The notes beneath the pieces were generated by a model that worked only from the letters and a program-made list of their open reading frames with translations, had not been told where the DNA came from and did no database searches. A stretch of DNA of 51,083 nucleotides from Bacteroidota bacterium (lineage in GTDB: Bacteria > Bacteroidota > Ignavibacteria > Kryptoniales > JAKASW01), in NCBI GenBank assembly GCA_021789975.1, contig JAJYIT010000030.1, forward strand, positions 1-51,083. The letters run 5' to 3'. The stretch's first letter is position 1. Every line of letters starts with the position of its first letter. The translations under genes were made by a program, and so were the position numbers. This document shows, in pieces, positions 29,817 to 40,599 of the stretch.

Positions 29817-31910
29817 ATGACGAGAGAGTATCCGCTGGGAAGAACGAGAAATATCGGAATAATGGCGCACATCGATGCCGGGAAAACTACTACTACCGAG
29901 AGAATACTTTTTTATACAGGAAAGACCCACAGGCTCGGTGAGGTGCATGATGGCGCGGCCACCATGGATTTCATGGAGCAGGAGAAGGAAAGAGGTATAA
30001 CGATCACTTCAGCTGCAACGACATGCTTCTGGAGAGATCATCGTATAAATATAATTGACACTCCGGGACATGTCGACTTCACGATCGAAGTCGAACGGTC
30101 CTTGAGAGTGCTTGATGGTGCGATCGCTTTGTTTTGTGCGGTGGGTGGTGTTGAGCCGCAGTCGGAGACAGTTTGGCGTCAGGCTGATAGATATGGTGTA
30201 CCGCGCATCGCTTTCGTCAACAAGATGGATCGCGTCGGTGCAGACTTTTTCAATGTTCTCCAGATGATGAGAGACAGACTTGGAGCCAACCCTGTCCCCA
30301 TTCAGCTTCCTATCGGGGAAGGTGATCTATTTGCCGGCATCGTTGATCTGATCAAAATGAAGGCGGTAATGTATAATGAGTCTAATCTCGGAACGACGTG
30401 GGAGGAATACGACATACCTCACGACCTCCAAGTTAAGGCTCAGGAGTACAGGACTAAGCTGCTTGAGGCGGTATCTGATGTCGATGACACGTTGCTGGTG
30501 AAGTATCTCGACGGCAAAGAAATTTCAGAGGATGAAATCATAGCGACGATAAGAAAGGCCACGATTGAGTCGAAGATAGTTCCTGTCGCCTGTGGCACTG
30601 CCTTCAAGAATAAAGGTGTTCAGCGTCTGATGGATTGTGTCGTTGATTTTCTTCCATCGCCTCTTGATGTGGGAGCAACTCAAGGGCATAACCCCGACGG
30701 TAATCAGATTTCGCGACAGCCTTCCGACGACGAGAAATTCTCGGCTCTGGCTTTTAAGATCATGACCGATCCTTACGTTGGCAAGCTCACTTTTTTCAGG
30801 GTGTACAGCGGCTTACTTTCCGGTGGTTCTTATGTGTACAATTCCACAAACGGACGAAAGGAAAGAATCGGTAGGATCCTGCGGATGCACGCGAACCACC
30901 GTGAGGATATCGACACTGCTTTCACCGGGGATATTGTCGCTGCGGTCGGATTGAAATATACAAAAACCGGTGACACGCTTTGTGATGAATCCTCCCCGAT
31001 AGTTTTGGAGAAGATGGAGTTTCCTGATCCCGTTATTCATGTGGCCATCGAACCGAAAACGAAAGCTGACCAGGAAAAACTCGGCGACTCATTGCAGAAG
31101 CTCACCGAGGAGGACCCCACATTCAGGATGTCTACAAACGAAGAGACGGGTCAGACTATCATCAGCGGCATGGGCGAGTTACATCTCGAGATTATCGTGG
31201 ATCGCCTAAAGAGAGAGTTTAAAGTCGAAGCAAACGTTGGACGACCGCAGGTTGCATACAAGGAAACAATTAGAAAGAAAGTTACGCAGGAAGGTAAGTT
31301 CATTCGTCAGTCGGGCGGTCACGGTCAATATGGTCACGTTGTCATTGACGTAGAACCAAACGAGAAGGGAAAAGGCTTCGAATTCACGAACTCCATCGTC
31401 GGAGGCGTCATTCCAAAAGAGTTCATCCCGGCTGTATCGCAGGGAGTGCAGGAGGCGTTGCAGAGCGGCGTGCTCGGCGGATTTCCTGTCGTGGATGTCA
31501 AAGTCAATCTGCTTGACGGTTCGTACCATGATGTCGATTCAAGCGAGATGGCATTCAAGATTGCCGGGAGCATCGCCTTTAAAGAAGGAGCTAAGAAGGC
31601 CGATCCGGTATTGCTGGAACCTATCATGGATGTAGAAGTCGTCACTCCCGAAGAATATTTGGGTGATGTGATGGGCGATCTCAATTCCCGAAGAGGAAGA
31701 ATCGAGGGGATTGGATCGAGGAAGGATGCCCAGGTCGTAAAAGCTGGCGTTCCGCTTTCGGAGATGTTCGGTTATGCGACATCCCTGCGATCCATGACAC
31801 AAGGCCGCGCAATTTTTACCATGCAGTTTTCCCATTATGACGAAGTCCCCAGAAGTATTGCTGAGCAGATTGTCGAAAAGGTGAGAGGGAAAGAGTCCAT
31901 TGCTGCATAA
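29817..31910 (+). CDS. fusA: Elongation factor G
   Basis: The 697-residue GTPase moves tRNAs and mRNA after peptide transfer. [15 protein letters not shown] (G1, about residues 17-31), [11 protein letters not shown] (G2), DTPGHVDF (G3), VNKMDR (G4) and five domains of normal length are present. It lies in the standard rpsL-rpsG-fusA-tuf order. Confidence 0.98.
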   Translation: MTREYPLGRTRNIGIMAHIDAGKTTTTERILFYTGKTHRLGEVHDGAATMDFMEQEKERGITITSAATTCFWRDHRINIIDTPGHVDFTIEVERSLRVLDGAIALFCAVGGVEPQSETVWRQADRYGVPRIAFVNKMDRVGADFFNVLQMMRDRLGANPVPIQLPIGEGDLFAGIVDLIKMKAVMYNESNLGTTWEEYDIPHDLQVKAQEYRTKLLEAVSDVDDTLLVKYLDGKEISEDEIIATIRKATIESKIVPVACGTAFKNKGVQRLMDCVVDFLPSPLDVGATQGHNPDGNQISRQPSDDEKFSALAFKIMTDPYVGKLTFFRVYSGLLSGGSYVYNSTNGRKERIGRILRMHANHREDIDTAFTGDIVAAVGLKYTKTGDTLCDESSPIVLEKMEFPDPVIHVAIEPKTKADQEKLGDSLQKLTEEDPTFRMSTNEETGQTIISGMGELHLEIIVDRLKREFKVEANVGRPQVAYKETIRKKVTQEGKFIRQSGGHGQYGHVVIDVEPNEKGKGFEFTNSIVGGVIPKEFIPAVSQGVQEALQSGVLGGFPVVDVKVNLLDGSYHDVDSSEMAFKIAGSIAFKEGAKKADPVLLEPIMDVEVVTPEEYLGDVMGDLNSRRGRIEGIGSRKDAQVVKAGVPLSEMFGYATSLRSMTQGRAIFTMQFSHYDEVPRSIAEQIVEKVRGKESIAA

Positions 31911-31987
31911 CAGAGACTCGTTTGGTCTATACTTCCAGCAAGCTTTCACTGGGCAAATTGTTTGAAAAAATTATAAGGAGAATTTAG

Positions 31988-33202
31988 ATGGCTAAGGAGA
32001 AATTCGACCGCAGCAAGCCACATATCAACGTCGGTACCATTGGGCACATTGATCACGGCAAGACCACTTTGACTTCAGCGATTACACTGGCACTTTCGAA
32101 AAAGGGACTTGCATCGGCAAGAAGCTTCGATAGCATTGATAATGCACCGGAGGAAAAGGCCCGTGGTATTACTATCGCAACCGCGCACGTTGAATATCAG
32201 ACCGCTACCCGGCATTATGCACACGTTGACTGCCCAGGCCATGCTGATTACATAAAGAATATGATAACCGGTGCTGCGCAAATGGATGGCGCGATTCTGG
32301 TGGTTGCTGCCAATGATGGTCCGATGCCCCAGACTCGTGAACATATCCTGTTGGCGTACCAGGTCGGAGTTCCTAAGATCGTCGTGTTTATGAATAAAGT
32401 TGATATGGTCGATGATCCCGAACTCCTGGAGTTGGTGGAAGTGGAAGTGCGCGATCTTCTGAAGAAGTATAATTTCCCGGGAGATGAAGTCCCGGTGATT
32501 AGAGGGAGCGCGTTGAAGGCGATGGAAGCAGGCGCCGATCCCAATGCCACCGGAGACGATCCTCGATTCAAGTGTATTTATGATCTTCTCGATGCTGTGG
32601 ACAGTTATATCCCGCTTCCGAAGAGAGATGTTGAAAAGCCTTTCCTTATGCCTATAGAAGATGTTTTTACAATCACCGGTCGCGGCACTGTTGGAACTGG
32701 TAGAGTCGAGCGCGGGAGAGTTAAAGTCAGTGAAGAACTGGAAGTGATTGGACTCGGCGCGCACAAGAAGGCGGTGTGCACCGGACTCGAGATGTTCAGA
32801 AAGGAACTTGACGAAGGAATTGCGGGCGACAATATCGGTGTTCTGCTGCGTGGCGTTGAAAAGACTGAGTTGGAACGTGGAATGGTTCTGGCGAAACCCG
32901 GCTCTATTACACCGCACACGAAGTTCACTGCGCAGGTTTATGTGCTGAGCAAAGAAGAAGGCGGAAGGCATACTCCGTTCTTTAAAGGATATCGTCCGCA
33001 GTTTTACTTCCGTACCACGGATGTCACGGGCTCTGTCACGGAATTCCCGGAAGGGACCGAGATGGTTATGCCCGGTGACAACGTCGATAACCTAAGGATC
33101 GAATTGATCACGCCGATTGCGATGGAAGAAGGTCTCCGCTTTGCAATTCGTGAAGGCGGCCATACCGTCGGAGCAGGCGTCGTAACAAAGATCATTGAGT
33201 AA
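31988..33202 (+). CDS. tuf: Elongation factor Tu
   Basis: The 404-residue GTPase delivers aminoacyl-tRNA. [10 protein letters not shown] (G1; Ile where Val is usual), [20 protein letters not shown] and MNKVDM are seen, and [20 protein letters not shown] has the FCB-group style. Domains 2 and 3 are complete. It is the only tuf in the window. A strong AAGGAG precedes ATG. Confidence 0.98.
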   Translation: MAKEKFDRSKPHINVGTIGHIDHGKTTLTSAITLALSKKGLASARSFDSIDNAPEEKARGITIATAHVEYQTATRHYAHVDCPGHADYIKNMITGAAQMDGAILVVAANDGPMPQTREHILLAYQVGVPKIVVFMNKVDMVDDPELLELVEVEVRDLLKKYNFPGDEVPVIRGSALKAMEAGADPNATGDDPRFKCIYDLLDAVDSYIPLPKRDVEKPFLMPIEDVFTITGRGTVGTGRVERGRVKVSEELEVIGLGAHKKAVCTGLEMFRKELDEGIAGDNIGVLLRGVEKTELERGMVLAKPGSITPHTKFTAQVYVLSKEEGGRHTPFFKGYRPQFYFRTTDVTGSVTEFPEGTEMVMPGDNVDNLRIELITPIAMEEGLRFAIREGGHTVGAGVVTKIIE

Positions 33203-33230
33203 GTTAGTTGAATGTTGAAAAGATATCTTG

Positions 33231-33258
33231 CCGACAACCTGCGAATGCAGATTGTCGG
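33231..33258 (+). promoter_or_regulatory. Hairpin in the S10 operon leader
   Basis: CCGACAA (33231-33237) pairs with TTGTCGG (33252-33258); after one C/A mismatch CTGC pairs with GCAG around a GAAT loop. No U tract follows. It lies 22 bases before rpsJ, where L4 regulates the operon in E. coli, so it is a candidate feedback or processing site. Confidence 0.5.
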
Positions 33259-33279
33259 GATGGAAAGGTGAGGTAAGCT

Positions 33280-33588
33280 GTGGCTGGCCAGACTATCAGG
33301 ATAAAATTGAAATCATACGATCATGCCCTGATTGATAAATCAGCGGAGAAGATTGTACGAACGATAAAATCCACTGGCGCCGTAGTATCGGGCCCGATCC
33401 CCCTGCCGACGAAGAAAACCGTCTACACGGTTCTAAGGTCTCCTCACGTCGATAAACGGAGCCGGGAGCAGTTTGAGCTAAGGCAGCACAAACGTCTGAT
33501 CTACATTTACAATGCGTCATCTAAGTCGGTGGACTCACTCACAAAGCTTGACCTGCCGGCTGGAGTTGATGTGGAGATGAAGGTCTAA
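33280..33588 (+). CDS. rpsJ: 30S ribosomal protein S10
   Basis: The 102-residue protein has the standard [21 protein letters not shown] start and the [16 protein letters not shown]-type loop that enters the 30S head. It also binds NusG and NusB. The start is GTG after a GAGGTAA-type site. It opens the S10 operon. Confidence 0.98.
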   Translation: MAGQTIRIKLKSYDHALIDKSAEKIVRTIKSTGAVVSGPIPLPTKKTVYTVLRSPHVDKRSREQFELRQHKRLIYIYNASSKSVDSLTKLDLPAGVDVEMKV

Positions 33589-33641
33589 TTGAAAAGACTT
33601 ACCGAAGAAAACGAATATTCCGGAAGGTGGAGTAGGAAGTA

Positions 33642-34268
33642 ATGCGTGGTTTGTTAGGAAAAAAGCTGGGCATGACCAATGTCTTCGATGACGTAGGAAA
33701 TTCTATTTCGGTTACCGTTATCGAAGCTGGCCCGTGTTCTGTAACGGCGGTGAAAACGAAAGAAAGTGACGGCTACGAAGCCCTTCAGCTTGCTTTTGGT
33801 GAGAAGCCGGAGCGTCTTACCAGCAAAGCGCTAAAGGGTCACCTGCTGAAATCCGGTGTAAAGGGTGCCCGGCTCATTCGTGAGTTTATCGGCTTCGACT
33901 TGAGTTCTTACAAACTGGGCGACGTTATTAGTATTGATAAGCTCTTCGCTGTTGGAGATCGCGTCTCGATATCAGGGACTTCGAAAGGACATGGATTCCA
34001 GGGGGTTGTCAAGCGTCACCATTTCGGCGGCGGCCCGATAACTCATGGTCAAAGTGACAGAACACGTGCACCTGGTTCTGTGGGTAGCTCTTCCTACCCA
34101 TCGAGATCTTTTAAAGGTCTCAGGATGGCGGGACGCATGGGCGGAAAAAGAGCGACAACAAAGAATCTGCGAGTTGTGAGGTTGATTCCTGATTCAAATC
34201 TGATTTTAGTCGAGGGTTCTGTCCCAGGTCCAACTAACGGTTATGTGGAAATTTGTCGCGCAAAATGA
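33642..34268 (+). CDS. rplC: 50S ribosomal protein L3
   Basis: The 208-residue protein reaches the peptidyl-transferase centre. GLLGKKLGMTNVF and RMAGRMGGKRAT match the family. The loop near residue 147 reads SVGSSSYPSRSFKG, with no Gln at the place methylated in E. coli L3, as is usual in the FCB group. Confidence 0.97.
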   Translation: MRGLLGKKLGMTNVFDDVGNSISVTVIEAGPCSVTAVKTKESDGYEALQLAFGEKPERLTSKALKGHLLKSGVKGARLIREFIGFDLSSYKLGDVISIDKLFAVGDRVSISGTSKGHGFQGVVKRHHFGGGPITHGQSDRTRAPGSVGSSSYPSRSFKGLRMAGRMGGKRATTKNLRVVRLIPDSNLILVEGSVPGPTNGYVEICRAK

Positions 34269-34296
34269 ATGATTGCGAGAGGTGAATGAGGCTGGA

Positions 34297-34992
34297 ATGA
34301 TTCAAGTTGAAGTCCTACGTACAGATGGGTCGAAGACAGGCGAGACGATCGAGCTTTTGCCAGCAGTCTTTGGAATTGAACCCAACGACCATGCTATTTA
34401 TCAAACAGTCACGGCATATCTGGCGAGCGCACGTCAGGGGACGCACAAGACGAAAACTCGTGCTGAAGTTAGAGGCGGCGGAAAGAAACCGTGGAAACAG
34501 AAGCACACTGGAAGAGCACGAAGCGGTTCAACTCGAAATCCGATTTGGAGCGGTGGCGGCACTATCTTCGGTCCCCAGCCTCATGGCTATGAAAAGAAAG
34601 TGAATGAAAAGGTGAAAGCTCTCGCCCGAAAATCGGCGTTGACGTACAAGGCAAGCGAAGGCGGCATTGTTGTGGTGGAAGATTTCACTCTTGCTGAGTC
34701 GAAGACCAAGAAGGTGGTTGAGATACTTAGAGCATTAGGTATTGACAAGAAGAAAGTCCTGCTGATGATGCCGAAGAACGATCAGGCAGTCAATCGCGCC
34801 GGCAGAAATCTTCCAAGGGTGTTCGTGAGAAGTGCTGTGGTTGCGTCGACGTACGACCTTTTGAATAGCGAAGTCGTTCTGTTTCAGAAGAGTGCATTGA
34901 CTTCGTTGCAAAGTGATCTGGTGAATTCTGGGTCAAGTAATGTATCCGACGTAAAATCAGTGAATGAGTCAAACACGGGAGATGGTAAATGA
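34297..34992 (+). CDS. rplD: 50S ribosomal protein L4
   Basis: The 231-residue protein lines the exit tunnel; the loop TRAEVRGGGKKPWKQKHTGR reaches the constriction. ATG at 34297 gives the normal N-terminus; TTG at 34273 and GTG at 34282 are in frame but would add non-conserved residues. The last 25 or so residues, Ser/Asn/Val-rich, extend beyond the usual end. The stop overlaps rplW by four bases. Confidence 0.95.
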   Translation: MIQVEVLRTDGSKTGETIELLPAVFGIEPNDHAIYQTVTAYLASARQGTHKTKTRAEVRGGGKKPWKQKHTGRARSGSTRNPIWSGGGTIFGPQPHGYEKKVNEKVKALARKSALTYKASEGGIVVVEDFTLAESKTKKVVEILRALGIDKKKVLLMMPKNDQAVNRAGRNLPRVFVRSAVVASTYDLLNSEVVLFQKSALTSLQSDLVNSGSSNVSDVKSVNESNTGDGK

Positions 34993-35279
34993 ATTCGCTC
35001 CTAGTCAGACCGCTTTTGACAGAGAAGAATACGAAGCTCCAGGAAAAGCGTCAGTATGTGTTTGAAGTACTGAAAGATTCGAATCGAATAGAGATAAAAA
35101 GAGAGATTGAAAAGCGCTTCAACGTAAAAGTAAGCAGTGTTCGTACGATTGTCATGAAGGGAAAGATTATCGGGACACTTACGAAGCGCGGACGGTTCGA
35201 GGGTAGGCGTCCGAAGAGGAAGAAGGCGGTTGTGACCCTTATGGAGGGATATACCATAGATCTTCTCGGGACGGCATAG
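34989..35279 (+). CDS. rplW: 50S ribosomal protein L23
   Basis: The 96-residue protein sits at the tunnel exit and docks trigger factor and SRP. LVRPLLTEKNTKLQEKRQYVFEV and the basic loop RFEGRRPKRKKA are typical. Its ATG overlaps the rplD stop (ATGA). Confidence 0.97.
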   Translation: MNSLLVRPLLTEKNTKLQEKRQYVFEVLKDSNRIEIKREIEKRFNVKVSSVRTIVMKGKIIGTLTKRGRFEGRRPKRKKAVVTLMEGYTIDLLGTA

Positions 35280-35318
35280 ATTGGACAAGAACGAATCAGT
35301 GAGAAAAGGATTTCTTAA

Positions 35319-36146
35319 ATGGGTTTGAAGAAACTAAAGCCGACAACGCCTGCGACACGATACTATTCTGTGTCGACGTTTGAAGAGGTTACTAAGTCAA
35401 AGCCTGAGAAATCTCTGATTGTTCCTCTGAAGAGCTCTGGCGGGAGAAATAATCAGGGTCGCATTACATCACGGCATAGAGGCGGTGCGCACAAGAGATT
35501 TTACAGGATCATTGATTTCAAGCGGAACAAATCGGGAGTTGATGCAAAGGTGGCATCTATCGAGTATGATCCAAATCGTAATGCCAGAATTGCGCTCCTT
35601 CATTATCTCGATGGTGTAAAGAGTTACATTATTGCCCCGGATGGCCTCAAAGTCGGGGATCGCGTCCAGACGGGTGATAAAGCGGAATTCAGTGTTGGCA
35701 GTGCGATGCCGATAAGAAACATACCTGTGGGTACCACAATTCACAGCATAGAAATGAAGCCGGGCAAGGGTGCCCAGTTGGCTCGCAGTGCGGGCACGTC
35801 AGCACAACTGGTAGCGAAGGAGGGAAACTACGCCACGCTTAGACTCCCGTCCGGCGAAATGAGGATGGTGCGAACTGATTGCCAGGCGACGATAGGTGTT
35901 GTCAGCAATTCTGAATACGAGAACATAAGTTGGGGAAAGGCAGGACGGTTGAGATGGCTGGGCGTCAGACCGCAATCGCGAGGCGTTGTAATGAATCCTG
36001 TTGACCATCCGCATGGTGGAGGAGAAGGAAAATCTCCCCAAGGAAATCCGCATCCGGTTTCACCGTGGGGTTGGAAGACAAAGGGGCTGAAGACGAGAAA
36101 GAGAAATCAAAAATCTAACAAATATATCGTCAAACGTAGAAAGTAA
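35319..36146 (+). CDS. rplB: 50S ribosomal protein L2
   Basis: The 275-residue protein supports the peptidyl-transferase centre. [13 protein letters not shown] holds the conserved His, and the basic ends are intact. It follows rplW by 39 bases. Confidence 0.98.
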   Translation: MGLKKLKPTTPATRYYSVSTFEEVTKSKPEKSLIVPLKSSGGRNNQGRITSRHRGGAHKRFYRIIDFKRNKSGVDAKVASIEYDPNRNARIALLHYLDGVKSYIIAPDGLKVGDRVQTGDKAEFSVGSAMPIRNIPVGTTIHSIEMKPGKGAQLARSAGTSAQLVAKEGNYATLRLPSGEMRMVRTDCQATIGVVSNSEYENISWGKAGRLRWLGVRPQSRGVVMNPVDHPHGGGEGKSPQGNPHPVSPWGWKTKGLKTRKRNQKSNKYIVKRRK

Positions 36147-36159
36147 CGGTTGAATTAAT

Positions 36160-36447
36160 ATGGCGCGTTCAGTAAAAAAAGGTGTGTTCGTTGATCCGAA
36201 GCTTGTGAAGAGAGTTGAGGATCTGAATAAGAAGAATCAAAAGAAAGTCATTAAGACTTGGGCACGTGACAGTATGATTGTTCCGGACTTTGTGGGCCAC
36301 ACCTTTGCCGTTCACAACGGTAACAAGTTCATACCGGTATATATCATCGAAGCGATGGTCGGCCACCGGCTGGGTGAATTCGCAGCAACAAGGACTTTTA
36401 GATCTCACCCTGGTATCAAGTCTGAAAAGACAGCGACGGCGGCATAA
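36160..36447 (+). CDS. rpsS: 30S ribosomal protein S19
   Basis: The 95-residue protein lies in the 30S head near the A-site finger. [39 protein letters not shown] and [16 protein letters not shown] are the full family pattern. Confidence 0.98.
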   Translation: MARSVKKGVFVDPKLVKRVEDLNKKNQKKVIKTWARDSMIVPDFVGHTFAVHNGNKFIPVYIIEAMVGHRLGEFAATRTFRSHPGIKSEKTATAA

Positions 36448-36458
36448 GGAGTAGGAAA

Positions 36459-36803
36459 ATGGAATCGAAAGCTGTTGTCAAATATGTCGGATCGTCTCCA
36501 CGGAAAATGCGGCTTGTAGTCGATCTCGTTCGTGGGAAAAGCGTAGGCGAAGCTCTCTCAATGCTCCACTTCTCTTCGAAGCATGCCTCTAAGGACGCGG
36601 AAAAAGTCTTGCGGTCTGCTGTCGCAAATATCATGAACAGGGAAGATGTCGGGCGGTTGGACGAAAACAGTTTGTATGTTAAAGAAATTTTTGTTGATGG
36701 CGGCCCCGTCGCAAAAAGAGTGTTGCCCGCCCCACAGGGACGTGCTTATCGTATACGGAAGAGAAGTAACCACATAACCGTCGTGGTGGCGACGAAAGAA
36801 TGA
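36459..36803 (+). CDS. rplV: 50S ribosomal protein L22
   Basis: The 114-residue protein lines the tunnel opposite L4. SPRKMRLVVDLVRGKSVGEAL and the hairpin GRAYRIRKRSNHITVVV match. A 68-base gap with a 12-base palindrome separates it from rpsC. Confidence 0.97.
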   Translation: MESKAVVKYVGSSPRKMRLVVDLVRGKSVGEALSMLHFSSKHASKDAEKVLRSAVANIMNREDVGRLDENSLYVKEIFVDGGPVAKRVLPAPQGRAYRIRKRSNHITVVVATKE

Positions 36804-36831
36804 AACACAACTGTATAAACCCGATCTTGAT

Positions 36832-36843
36832 GTCCGGCCGGAC
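36832..36843. repeat. 12-base perfect palindrome before rpsC
   Basis: GTCCGGCCGGAC is self-complementary and lies inside a weaker outer pairing of ACCCG and CGGGT, just before the rpsC ribosome site AGGAGG. It sits in one of the longer gaps of the S10 operon. Confidence 0.5.
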
Positions 36844-36871
36844 CAGAGCGGGTATATTTTAGGAGGAATTC

Positions 36872-37513
36872 TTGGGACAAAAAACCAATCCTATCGGCTT
36901 TCGGCTTGGAATAACTCGTGACTGGGATTCTACTTGGTTCGAGCATAAAGGTTATTCTAGTTTACTTGTTGAGGACGAGAGAGTCAGAAGCTACCTGCGG
37001 AACCGTCTTAACAAGGCGGGAGTCTCGCGCATTTCAATTGAGCGCAAGGGAAGTCAAATGACTGTCTCAATCCATACCAGCCGCCCAGGTATTGTGATCG
37101 GGAAAAGCGGGAAGGATGTCAATCAGCTTGAAGCTGAGTTAAAGAAGTTGACCTCGAGAGAAGCCGTCAAGATAAAGACCTTTGAGATCAAGCGTCCCGA
37201 GTTGGATGCCTATTTGGTTGCGGAGAACATTGCGAATCAGTTGGAGGGACGCATTAACTTCAGGCGTGCCATGAAGAACGCGATTACGTCTGCGACGAGG
37301 ATGGGAGCCGAGGGAATTCGCGTGATGTGTGCCGGACGACTCGGTGGCGCCGAGATTGCCCGAACCGCGCAGTATCGCGAAGGAAGAGTTCCGTTGCATA
37401 CACTAAGAGCGGACATCGACTATGCAAGAGTGGCCGCCAGAACTATTTATGGACTGATCGGTGTCAAAGTTTGGATTTGCAGGGGAGAAGTTTATGGCCC
37501 TCTGCCGAGATAA
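36872..37513 (+). CDS. rpsC: 30S ribosomal protein S3
   Basis: The 213-residue protein guards mRNA entry. It starts [19 protein letters not shown]; the KH domain shows [17 protein letters not shown], and [21 protein letters not shown] is conserved. The start is TTG after AGGAGG. Length is normal for a form without a long tail. Confidence 0.98.
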   Translation: MGQKTNPIGFRLGITRDWDSTWFEHKGYSSLLVEDERVRSYLRNRLNKAGVSRISIERKGSQMTVSIHTSRPGIVIGKSGKDVNQLEAELKKLTSREAVKIKTFEIKRPELDAYLVAENIANQLEGRINFRRAMKNAITSATRMGAEGIRVMCAGRLGGAEIARTAQYREGRVPLHTLRADIDYARVAARTIYGLIGVKVWICRGEVYGPLPR

Positions 37514-37531
37514 TCTCCAGGAGAGACAATA

Positions 37532-37951
37532 ATGTTAATGCCAAAAAGGGTCAAATACAGAAAGACACAGCGAGGAAGGATGCGTGGTAAAGCCGAGCGT
37601 GGAAGCAGCGTGTCCTTTGGAGACTTCGGTCTTAAAGCGCTCGAGCCCGGCTGGATCACGGCACGACAAATTGAGGCTGCTCGTGTCGCTCTGACAAGAC
37701 AGATGAAGCGCGACGGCAGAATCTGGATAAGAATTTTTCCTGACAAGCCTGTAACCAAGAAACCCGCAGAAACTAGAATGGGAAAAGGCAAGGGCATGCC
37801 CGAGTTCTGGGTGGCGGTTGTGAAGCCTGGAAGAGTGATGTTCGAAGTCGGCGGCATAACGCAAACTCTTGCTGCCGAGGCGCTCAGGCTGGCAGCGCAC
37901 AAGCTTCCTATCAAAACTAAGTTCGTTGCTAGAATGGATTATGAGGGTTGA
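37532..37951 (+). CDS. rplP: 50S ribosomal protein L16
   Basis: The 139-residue protein helps position A-site t[22 protein letters not shown] and [20 protein letters not shown] are typical; the Arg that is hydroxylated in some bacteria is present in TRMGKG. Confidence 0.98.
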   Translation: MLMPKRVKYRKTQRGRMRGKAERGSSVSFGDFGLKALEPGWITARQIEAARVALTRQMKRDGRIWIRIFPDKPVTKKPAETRMGKGKGMPEFWVAVVKPGRVMFEVGGITQTLAAEALRLAAHKLPIKTKFVARMDYEG

Positions 37952-37954
37952 GCC

Positions 37955-38221
37955 ATGATAAAACCTCACGAATTACGCCCGATGTCTGAAAAAGAACTTC
38001 TCCAGAGAATCAAAGACAATACTGAAGCAATTGACAAGATACGGTTCCAAAAGGCAGTGGGCGGTGAAGTAAAGAACCCGGTTCAGGTCAGGTATATCCG
38101 CAAAGAGATCGCGAGGATGAAAACCATTCTCCGTGAGCGCCAGCATGCGGGGTCGGCTCAAACTGTGTCGGCTCCCCCGGAAGGCACCGACGTGAAAACG
38201 ACGAATGATGAGGTCCGTTGA
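37955..38221 (+). CDS. rpmC: 50S ribosomal protein L29
   Basis: The 88-residue product has the L29 core ([40 protein letters not shown]) followed by about 20 extra Ser/Thr/Ala-rich residues beyond the usual 60-70. The stop overlaps the start of rpsQ. Confidence 0.95.
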   Translation: MIKPHELRPMSEKELLQRIKDNTEAIDKIRFQKAVGGEVKNPVQVRYIRKEIARMKTILRERQHAGSAQTVSAPPEGTDVKTTNDEVR

Positions 38222-38490
38222 TGGAAACAGCAGGTACAAACAGGAGTCTCAGGAAAACTAGGGTCGGAAAAGTCGTTAGTAATAAAATGCAGAAGTCAAT
38301 TGTTGTGAGCATCGAGAGAGTTGTGCCTCACCCGATCTACAAGAAGTATTTCAGGAGGACCACCACGCTCACGGCGCACGATGAAAAGAACGAAGCCCGA
38401 GTCGGTGATACCGTAAAGATTATGGAAACAAGACCGCTTTCGAAGACGAAGAGGTGGCGACTCGTCGAAATCGTTGAAAAAGCTAAGTGA
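38221..38490 (+). CDS. rpsQ: 30S ribosomal protein S17
   Basis: The 89-residue protein binds 16S rRNA in the body. [18 protein letters not shown] and [12 protein letters not shown] are the family pattern. ATG at 38221 shares its A with the rpmC stop (TGATG). Confidence 0.97.
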   Translation: METAGTNRSLRKTRVGKVVSNKMQKSIVVSIERVVPHPIYKKYFRRTTTLTAHDEKNEARVGDTVKIMETRPLSKTKRWRLVEIVEKAK

Positions 38491-38504
38491 CGGAGGATTA
38501 AGAA

Positions 38505-38873
38505 TTGATTCAGGAAGAAACTAACCTGGTTGTGGCTGACAACTCCGGCGCGAAGAAAGTGCGTTGCATCCGCGTTCTCGGTGGTCACGACCGAAGGTAT
38601 GCGGGTTTGGGCGACCTTATCGTGGTTTCTGTCAAACAGGCGATACCGGGAGCGGAAGTAAAGAAAGGCGACGTGTCTAAAGCTGTCGTTGTACGAACCA
38701 AGAAGGAATACAAGAGGCCAGACGGCACGTTCATACGGTTTGACGAGAATGCGGCAGTGTTGCTAAATCAGCAGGGTGAACCTAGAGGCACGCGAATTTT
38801 CGGACCCGTTGCCAGAGAGCTGCGCGACAAGCAGTTCATGAAAATTGTTTCGTTGGCTCCGGAGGTACTTTGA
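38505..38873 (+). CDS. rplN: 50S ribosomal protein L14
   Basis: The 122-residue protein sits at a subunit bridge and is the docking site of RsfS. It starts [19 protein letters not shown], with TTG as start codon after GGAGG, and ends [18 protein letters not shown]. Confidence 0.98.
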   Translation: MIQEETNLVVADNSGAKKVRCIRVLGGHDRRYAGLGDLIVVSVKQAIPGAEVKKGDVSKAVVVRTKKEYKRPDGTFIRFDENAAVLLNQQGEPRGTRIFGPVARELRDKQFMKIVSLAPEVL

Positions 38874-38907
38874 ATCGGAGTCTTGCAGGTAAAAGAGGCT
38901 ACTAAGA

Positions 38908-39228
38908 ATGCACGTTCATAAGAATGATATGGTCCTTGTGGTTAGTGGTAACTCACGAGGGAAATCAGGTAAAGTACTCCGCGTTATTCCGGACAGGGAA
39001 AAACTGCTCGTTGAAGGCGTGAATATCAGAAAGAGGCACACGAAGCCGACTCAAAGCATACCAGCTGGCGGGATACTCGAAAGGGAACAGCCCATTCATG
39101 CTTCCAATGTGATGGTCATCTGCCCGAAATGCAACAATGCAAGTCCAGTAGGCTACGCTACTGTCGCTGGAGTCACAGGCCGCAAGCAAAAGATGCGGGT
39201 GTGCAAAAACTGTAACGAGATGTTCTAA
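38908..39228 (+). CDS. rplX: 50S ribosomal protein L24
   Basis: The 106-residue protein initiates 50S assembly. A KOW motif ([16 protein letters not shown]) lies at the start, and the C-terminal half has a CPKC...CKNC zinc ribbon, as in many bacterial L24 proteins. Confidence 0.97.
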   Translation: MHVHKNDMVLVVSGNSRGKSGKVLRVIPDREKLLVEGVNIRKRHTKPTQSIPAGGILEREQPIHASNVMVICPKCNNASPVGYATVAGVTGRKQKMRVCKNCNEMF

Positions 39229-39238
39229 ATGGGTTTGA

Positions 39239-39961
39239 ATGATGGCAAAAGAAAAAAGTAATATATCCGGTTCCGGATCACCCGCTGCCCCGAAAGAGAA
39301 AAAGCAGAAGGGCGGCGCACAGGAGAAAGCAAAGTCCGCGCGTGCGGCTGAAGCACAAGCTGAGTCAGTTGTCGAAGAGAAGGTGGTTCCCCGACTATCT
39401 GTGCTGTACAAGAATGAAATCATATCGGCTCTGACAAAGAGATTCTCGTACGGCAACAGGATGCAAGTTCCAAGACTCGAAAAGATTTCTATTAATTGCG
39501 GTGTAGGAGCAGCGACCCAGGATCCAAAGATTATTGAGACCGTTGTAAGGGATATGACAATCATAACGGGACAGAAGCCGGCGATCACTCGCTCGAAAAA
39601 AGCCATATCGAATTTCAAGCTTCGAGAAGGCCTTGCCATAGGCTGCAAAATAACGCTGCGAAGAGAAAAGATGTTTGAGTTTATGGATCGGCTGATCAGC
39701 GTCGCCATTCCACGTGTCCGCGACTTCAGAGGAGTCTCCGATAAATCGTTTGACGGGCGAGGCAGCTACACCCTCGGCGTCAAGGAGCAGATAATTTTCC
39801 CCGAGATCGACGTTGATAAGGTGGAACGGATCTTCGGTATGGACATCACGTTCGTTACCTCTGCCAGGACCGATGAGGAGGCTTACGAGTTGTTAAAGGG
39901 CTTCGGTATGCCTTTCAGAAGGAAAGAAAATGCCGAAACATCAATAGACAAAGCTGCCTAA
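39239..39961 (+). CDS. rplE: 50S ribosomal protein L5 with N-terminal extension
   Basis: The L5 domain (from about residue 48, [11 protein letters not shown], through [19 protein letters not shown] and [19 protein letters not shown]) is complete and contacts 5S rRNA and the P-site tRNA. The first 47 or so residues are an added Lys/Ala/Glu/Ser-rich low-complexity tail, making 240 residues in place of about 180. The ATG has no strong ribosome site; no internal start gives the standard form with a better one. Confidence 0.95.
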   Translation: MMAKEKSNISGSGSPAAPKEKKQKGGAQEKAKSARAAEAQAESVVEEKVVPRLSVLYKNEIISALTKRFSYGNRMQVPRLEKISINCGVGAATQDPKIIETVVRDMTIITGQKPAITRSKKAISNFKLREGLAIGCKITLRREKMFEFMDRLISVAIPRVRDFRGVSDKSFDGRGSYTLGVKEQIIFPEIDVDKVERIFGMDITFVTSARTDEEAYELLKGFGMPFRRKENAETSIDKAA

Positions 39962-39977
39962 CGAAAGGAGCAATTGA

Positions 39978-40163
39978 GTGGCGCGAACAGCTATGATCGT
40001 AAAGGCTCAGAGGGAACCCAAGTACAAAGTGCGGAAGCATAATCGTTGCACGATATGTGGTCGCCCTAGAGCATACTATCGCAAATTCGGCGTGTGCCGC
40101 ATTTGTTTTAGAAGGCTGGCGCTTGATGGGTTGATTCCCGGTATCAAGAAGTCAAGTTGGTAA
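39978..40163 (+). CDS. rpsN: 30S ribosomal protein S14, zinc-binding short type
   Basis: The 61-residue protein is the zinc-binding (type Z) form, with CTICGRPR and CRICFRRLA each providing a CxxC. The start is GTG after AAAGGAG. It lies in the spc operon between rplE and rpsH. Confidence 0.97.
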   Translation: MARTAMIVKAQREPKYKVRKHNRCTICGRPRAYYRKFGVCRICFRRLALDGLIPGIKKSSW

Positions 40164-40185
40164 TTTAACTTAGGAGTTTAAGTCG

Positions 40186-40581
40186 ATGTCGATGAGTGAC
40201 CCAATTGCTGATTTCCTCACCCGACTGAGAAATGCGGCAGCCGCTCGACAGAGAAAGGTCGATGTGCCGGCGAGCAATTTGAAGCGTGCGATAACAAAGA
40301 TCCTCTATGAGCAGCACTACATTGACAAATATGTAGATGTTGAGGATCCTCCGCAGGGAGTTATCCGGATTTACTTGAAATACTACAATGGGAGGCCTGT
40401 TCTGACAGGACTCAGGAGAATCTCTGCTCCCGGACGCCGAATTTATGCTGGCGCAGGCGAAATGCCGCGTGTGCTCAACGGTTTGGGTGTTGCAATAATC
40501 TCGACCAATAGAGGTTTAATGACCGACAAAGATGCAAGGCGCTTTAACGTCGGTGGAGAAATCTTGTGCTACATTTGGTAA
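40186..40581 (+). CDS. rpsH: 30S ribosomal protein S8
   Basis: The 131-residue protein binds helix 21 of 16S rRNA and in E. coli represses the spc operon. SDPIADFLTRLRNAA and LNGLGVAIISTNRGLMTDKDAR are the family ends. A second in-frame ATG lies two codons in. Confidence 0.97.
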   Translation: MSMSDPIADFLTRLRNAAAARQRKVDVPASNLKRAITKILYEQHYIDKYVDVEDPPQGVIRIYLKYYNGRPVLTGLRRISAPGRRIYAGAGEMPRVLNGLGVAIISTNRGLMTDKDARRFNVGGEILCYIW

Positions 40582-40599
40582 CCAGAAGGAGTTTCTAAA

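Noticed and set aside
31911-31987. Separate promoter for tuf
   Set aside because: TTATAA lies at 31971 but no -35 is found at a proper distance; the gap is short and fusA-tuf co-transcription is simpler.
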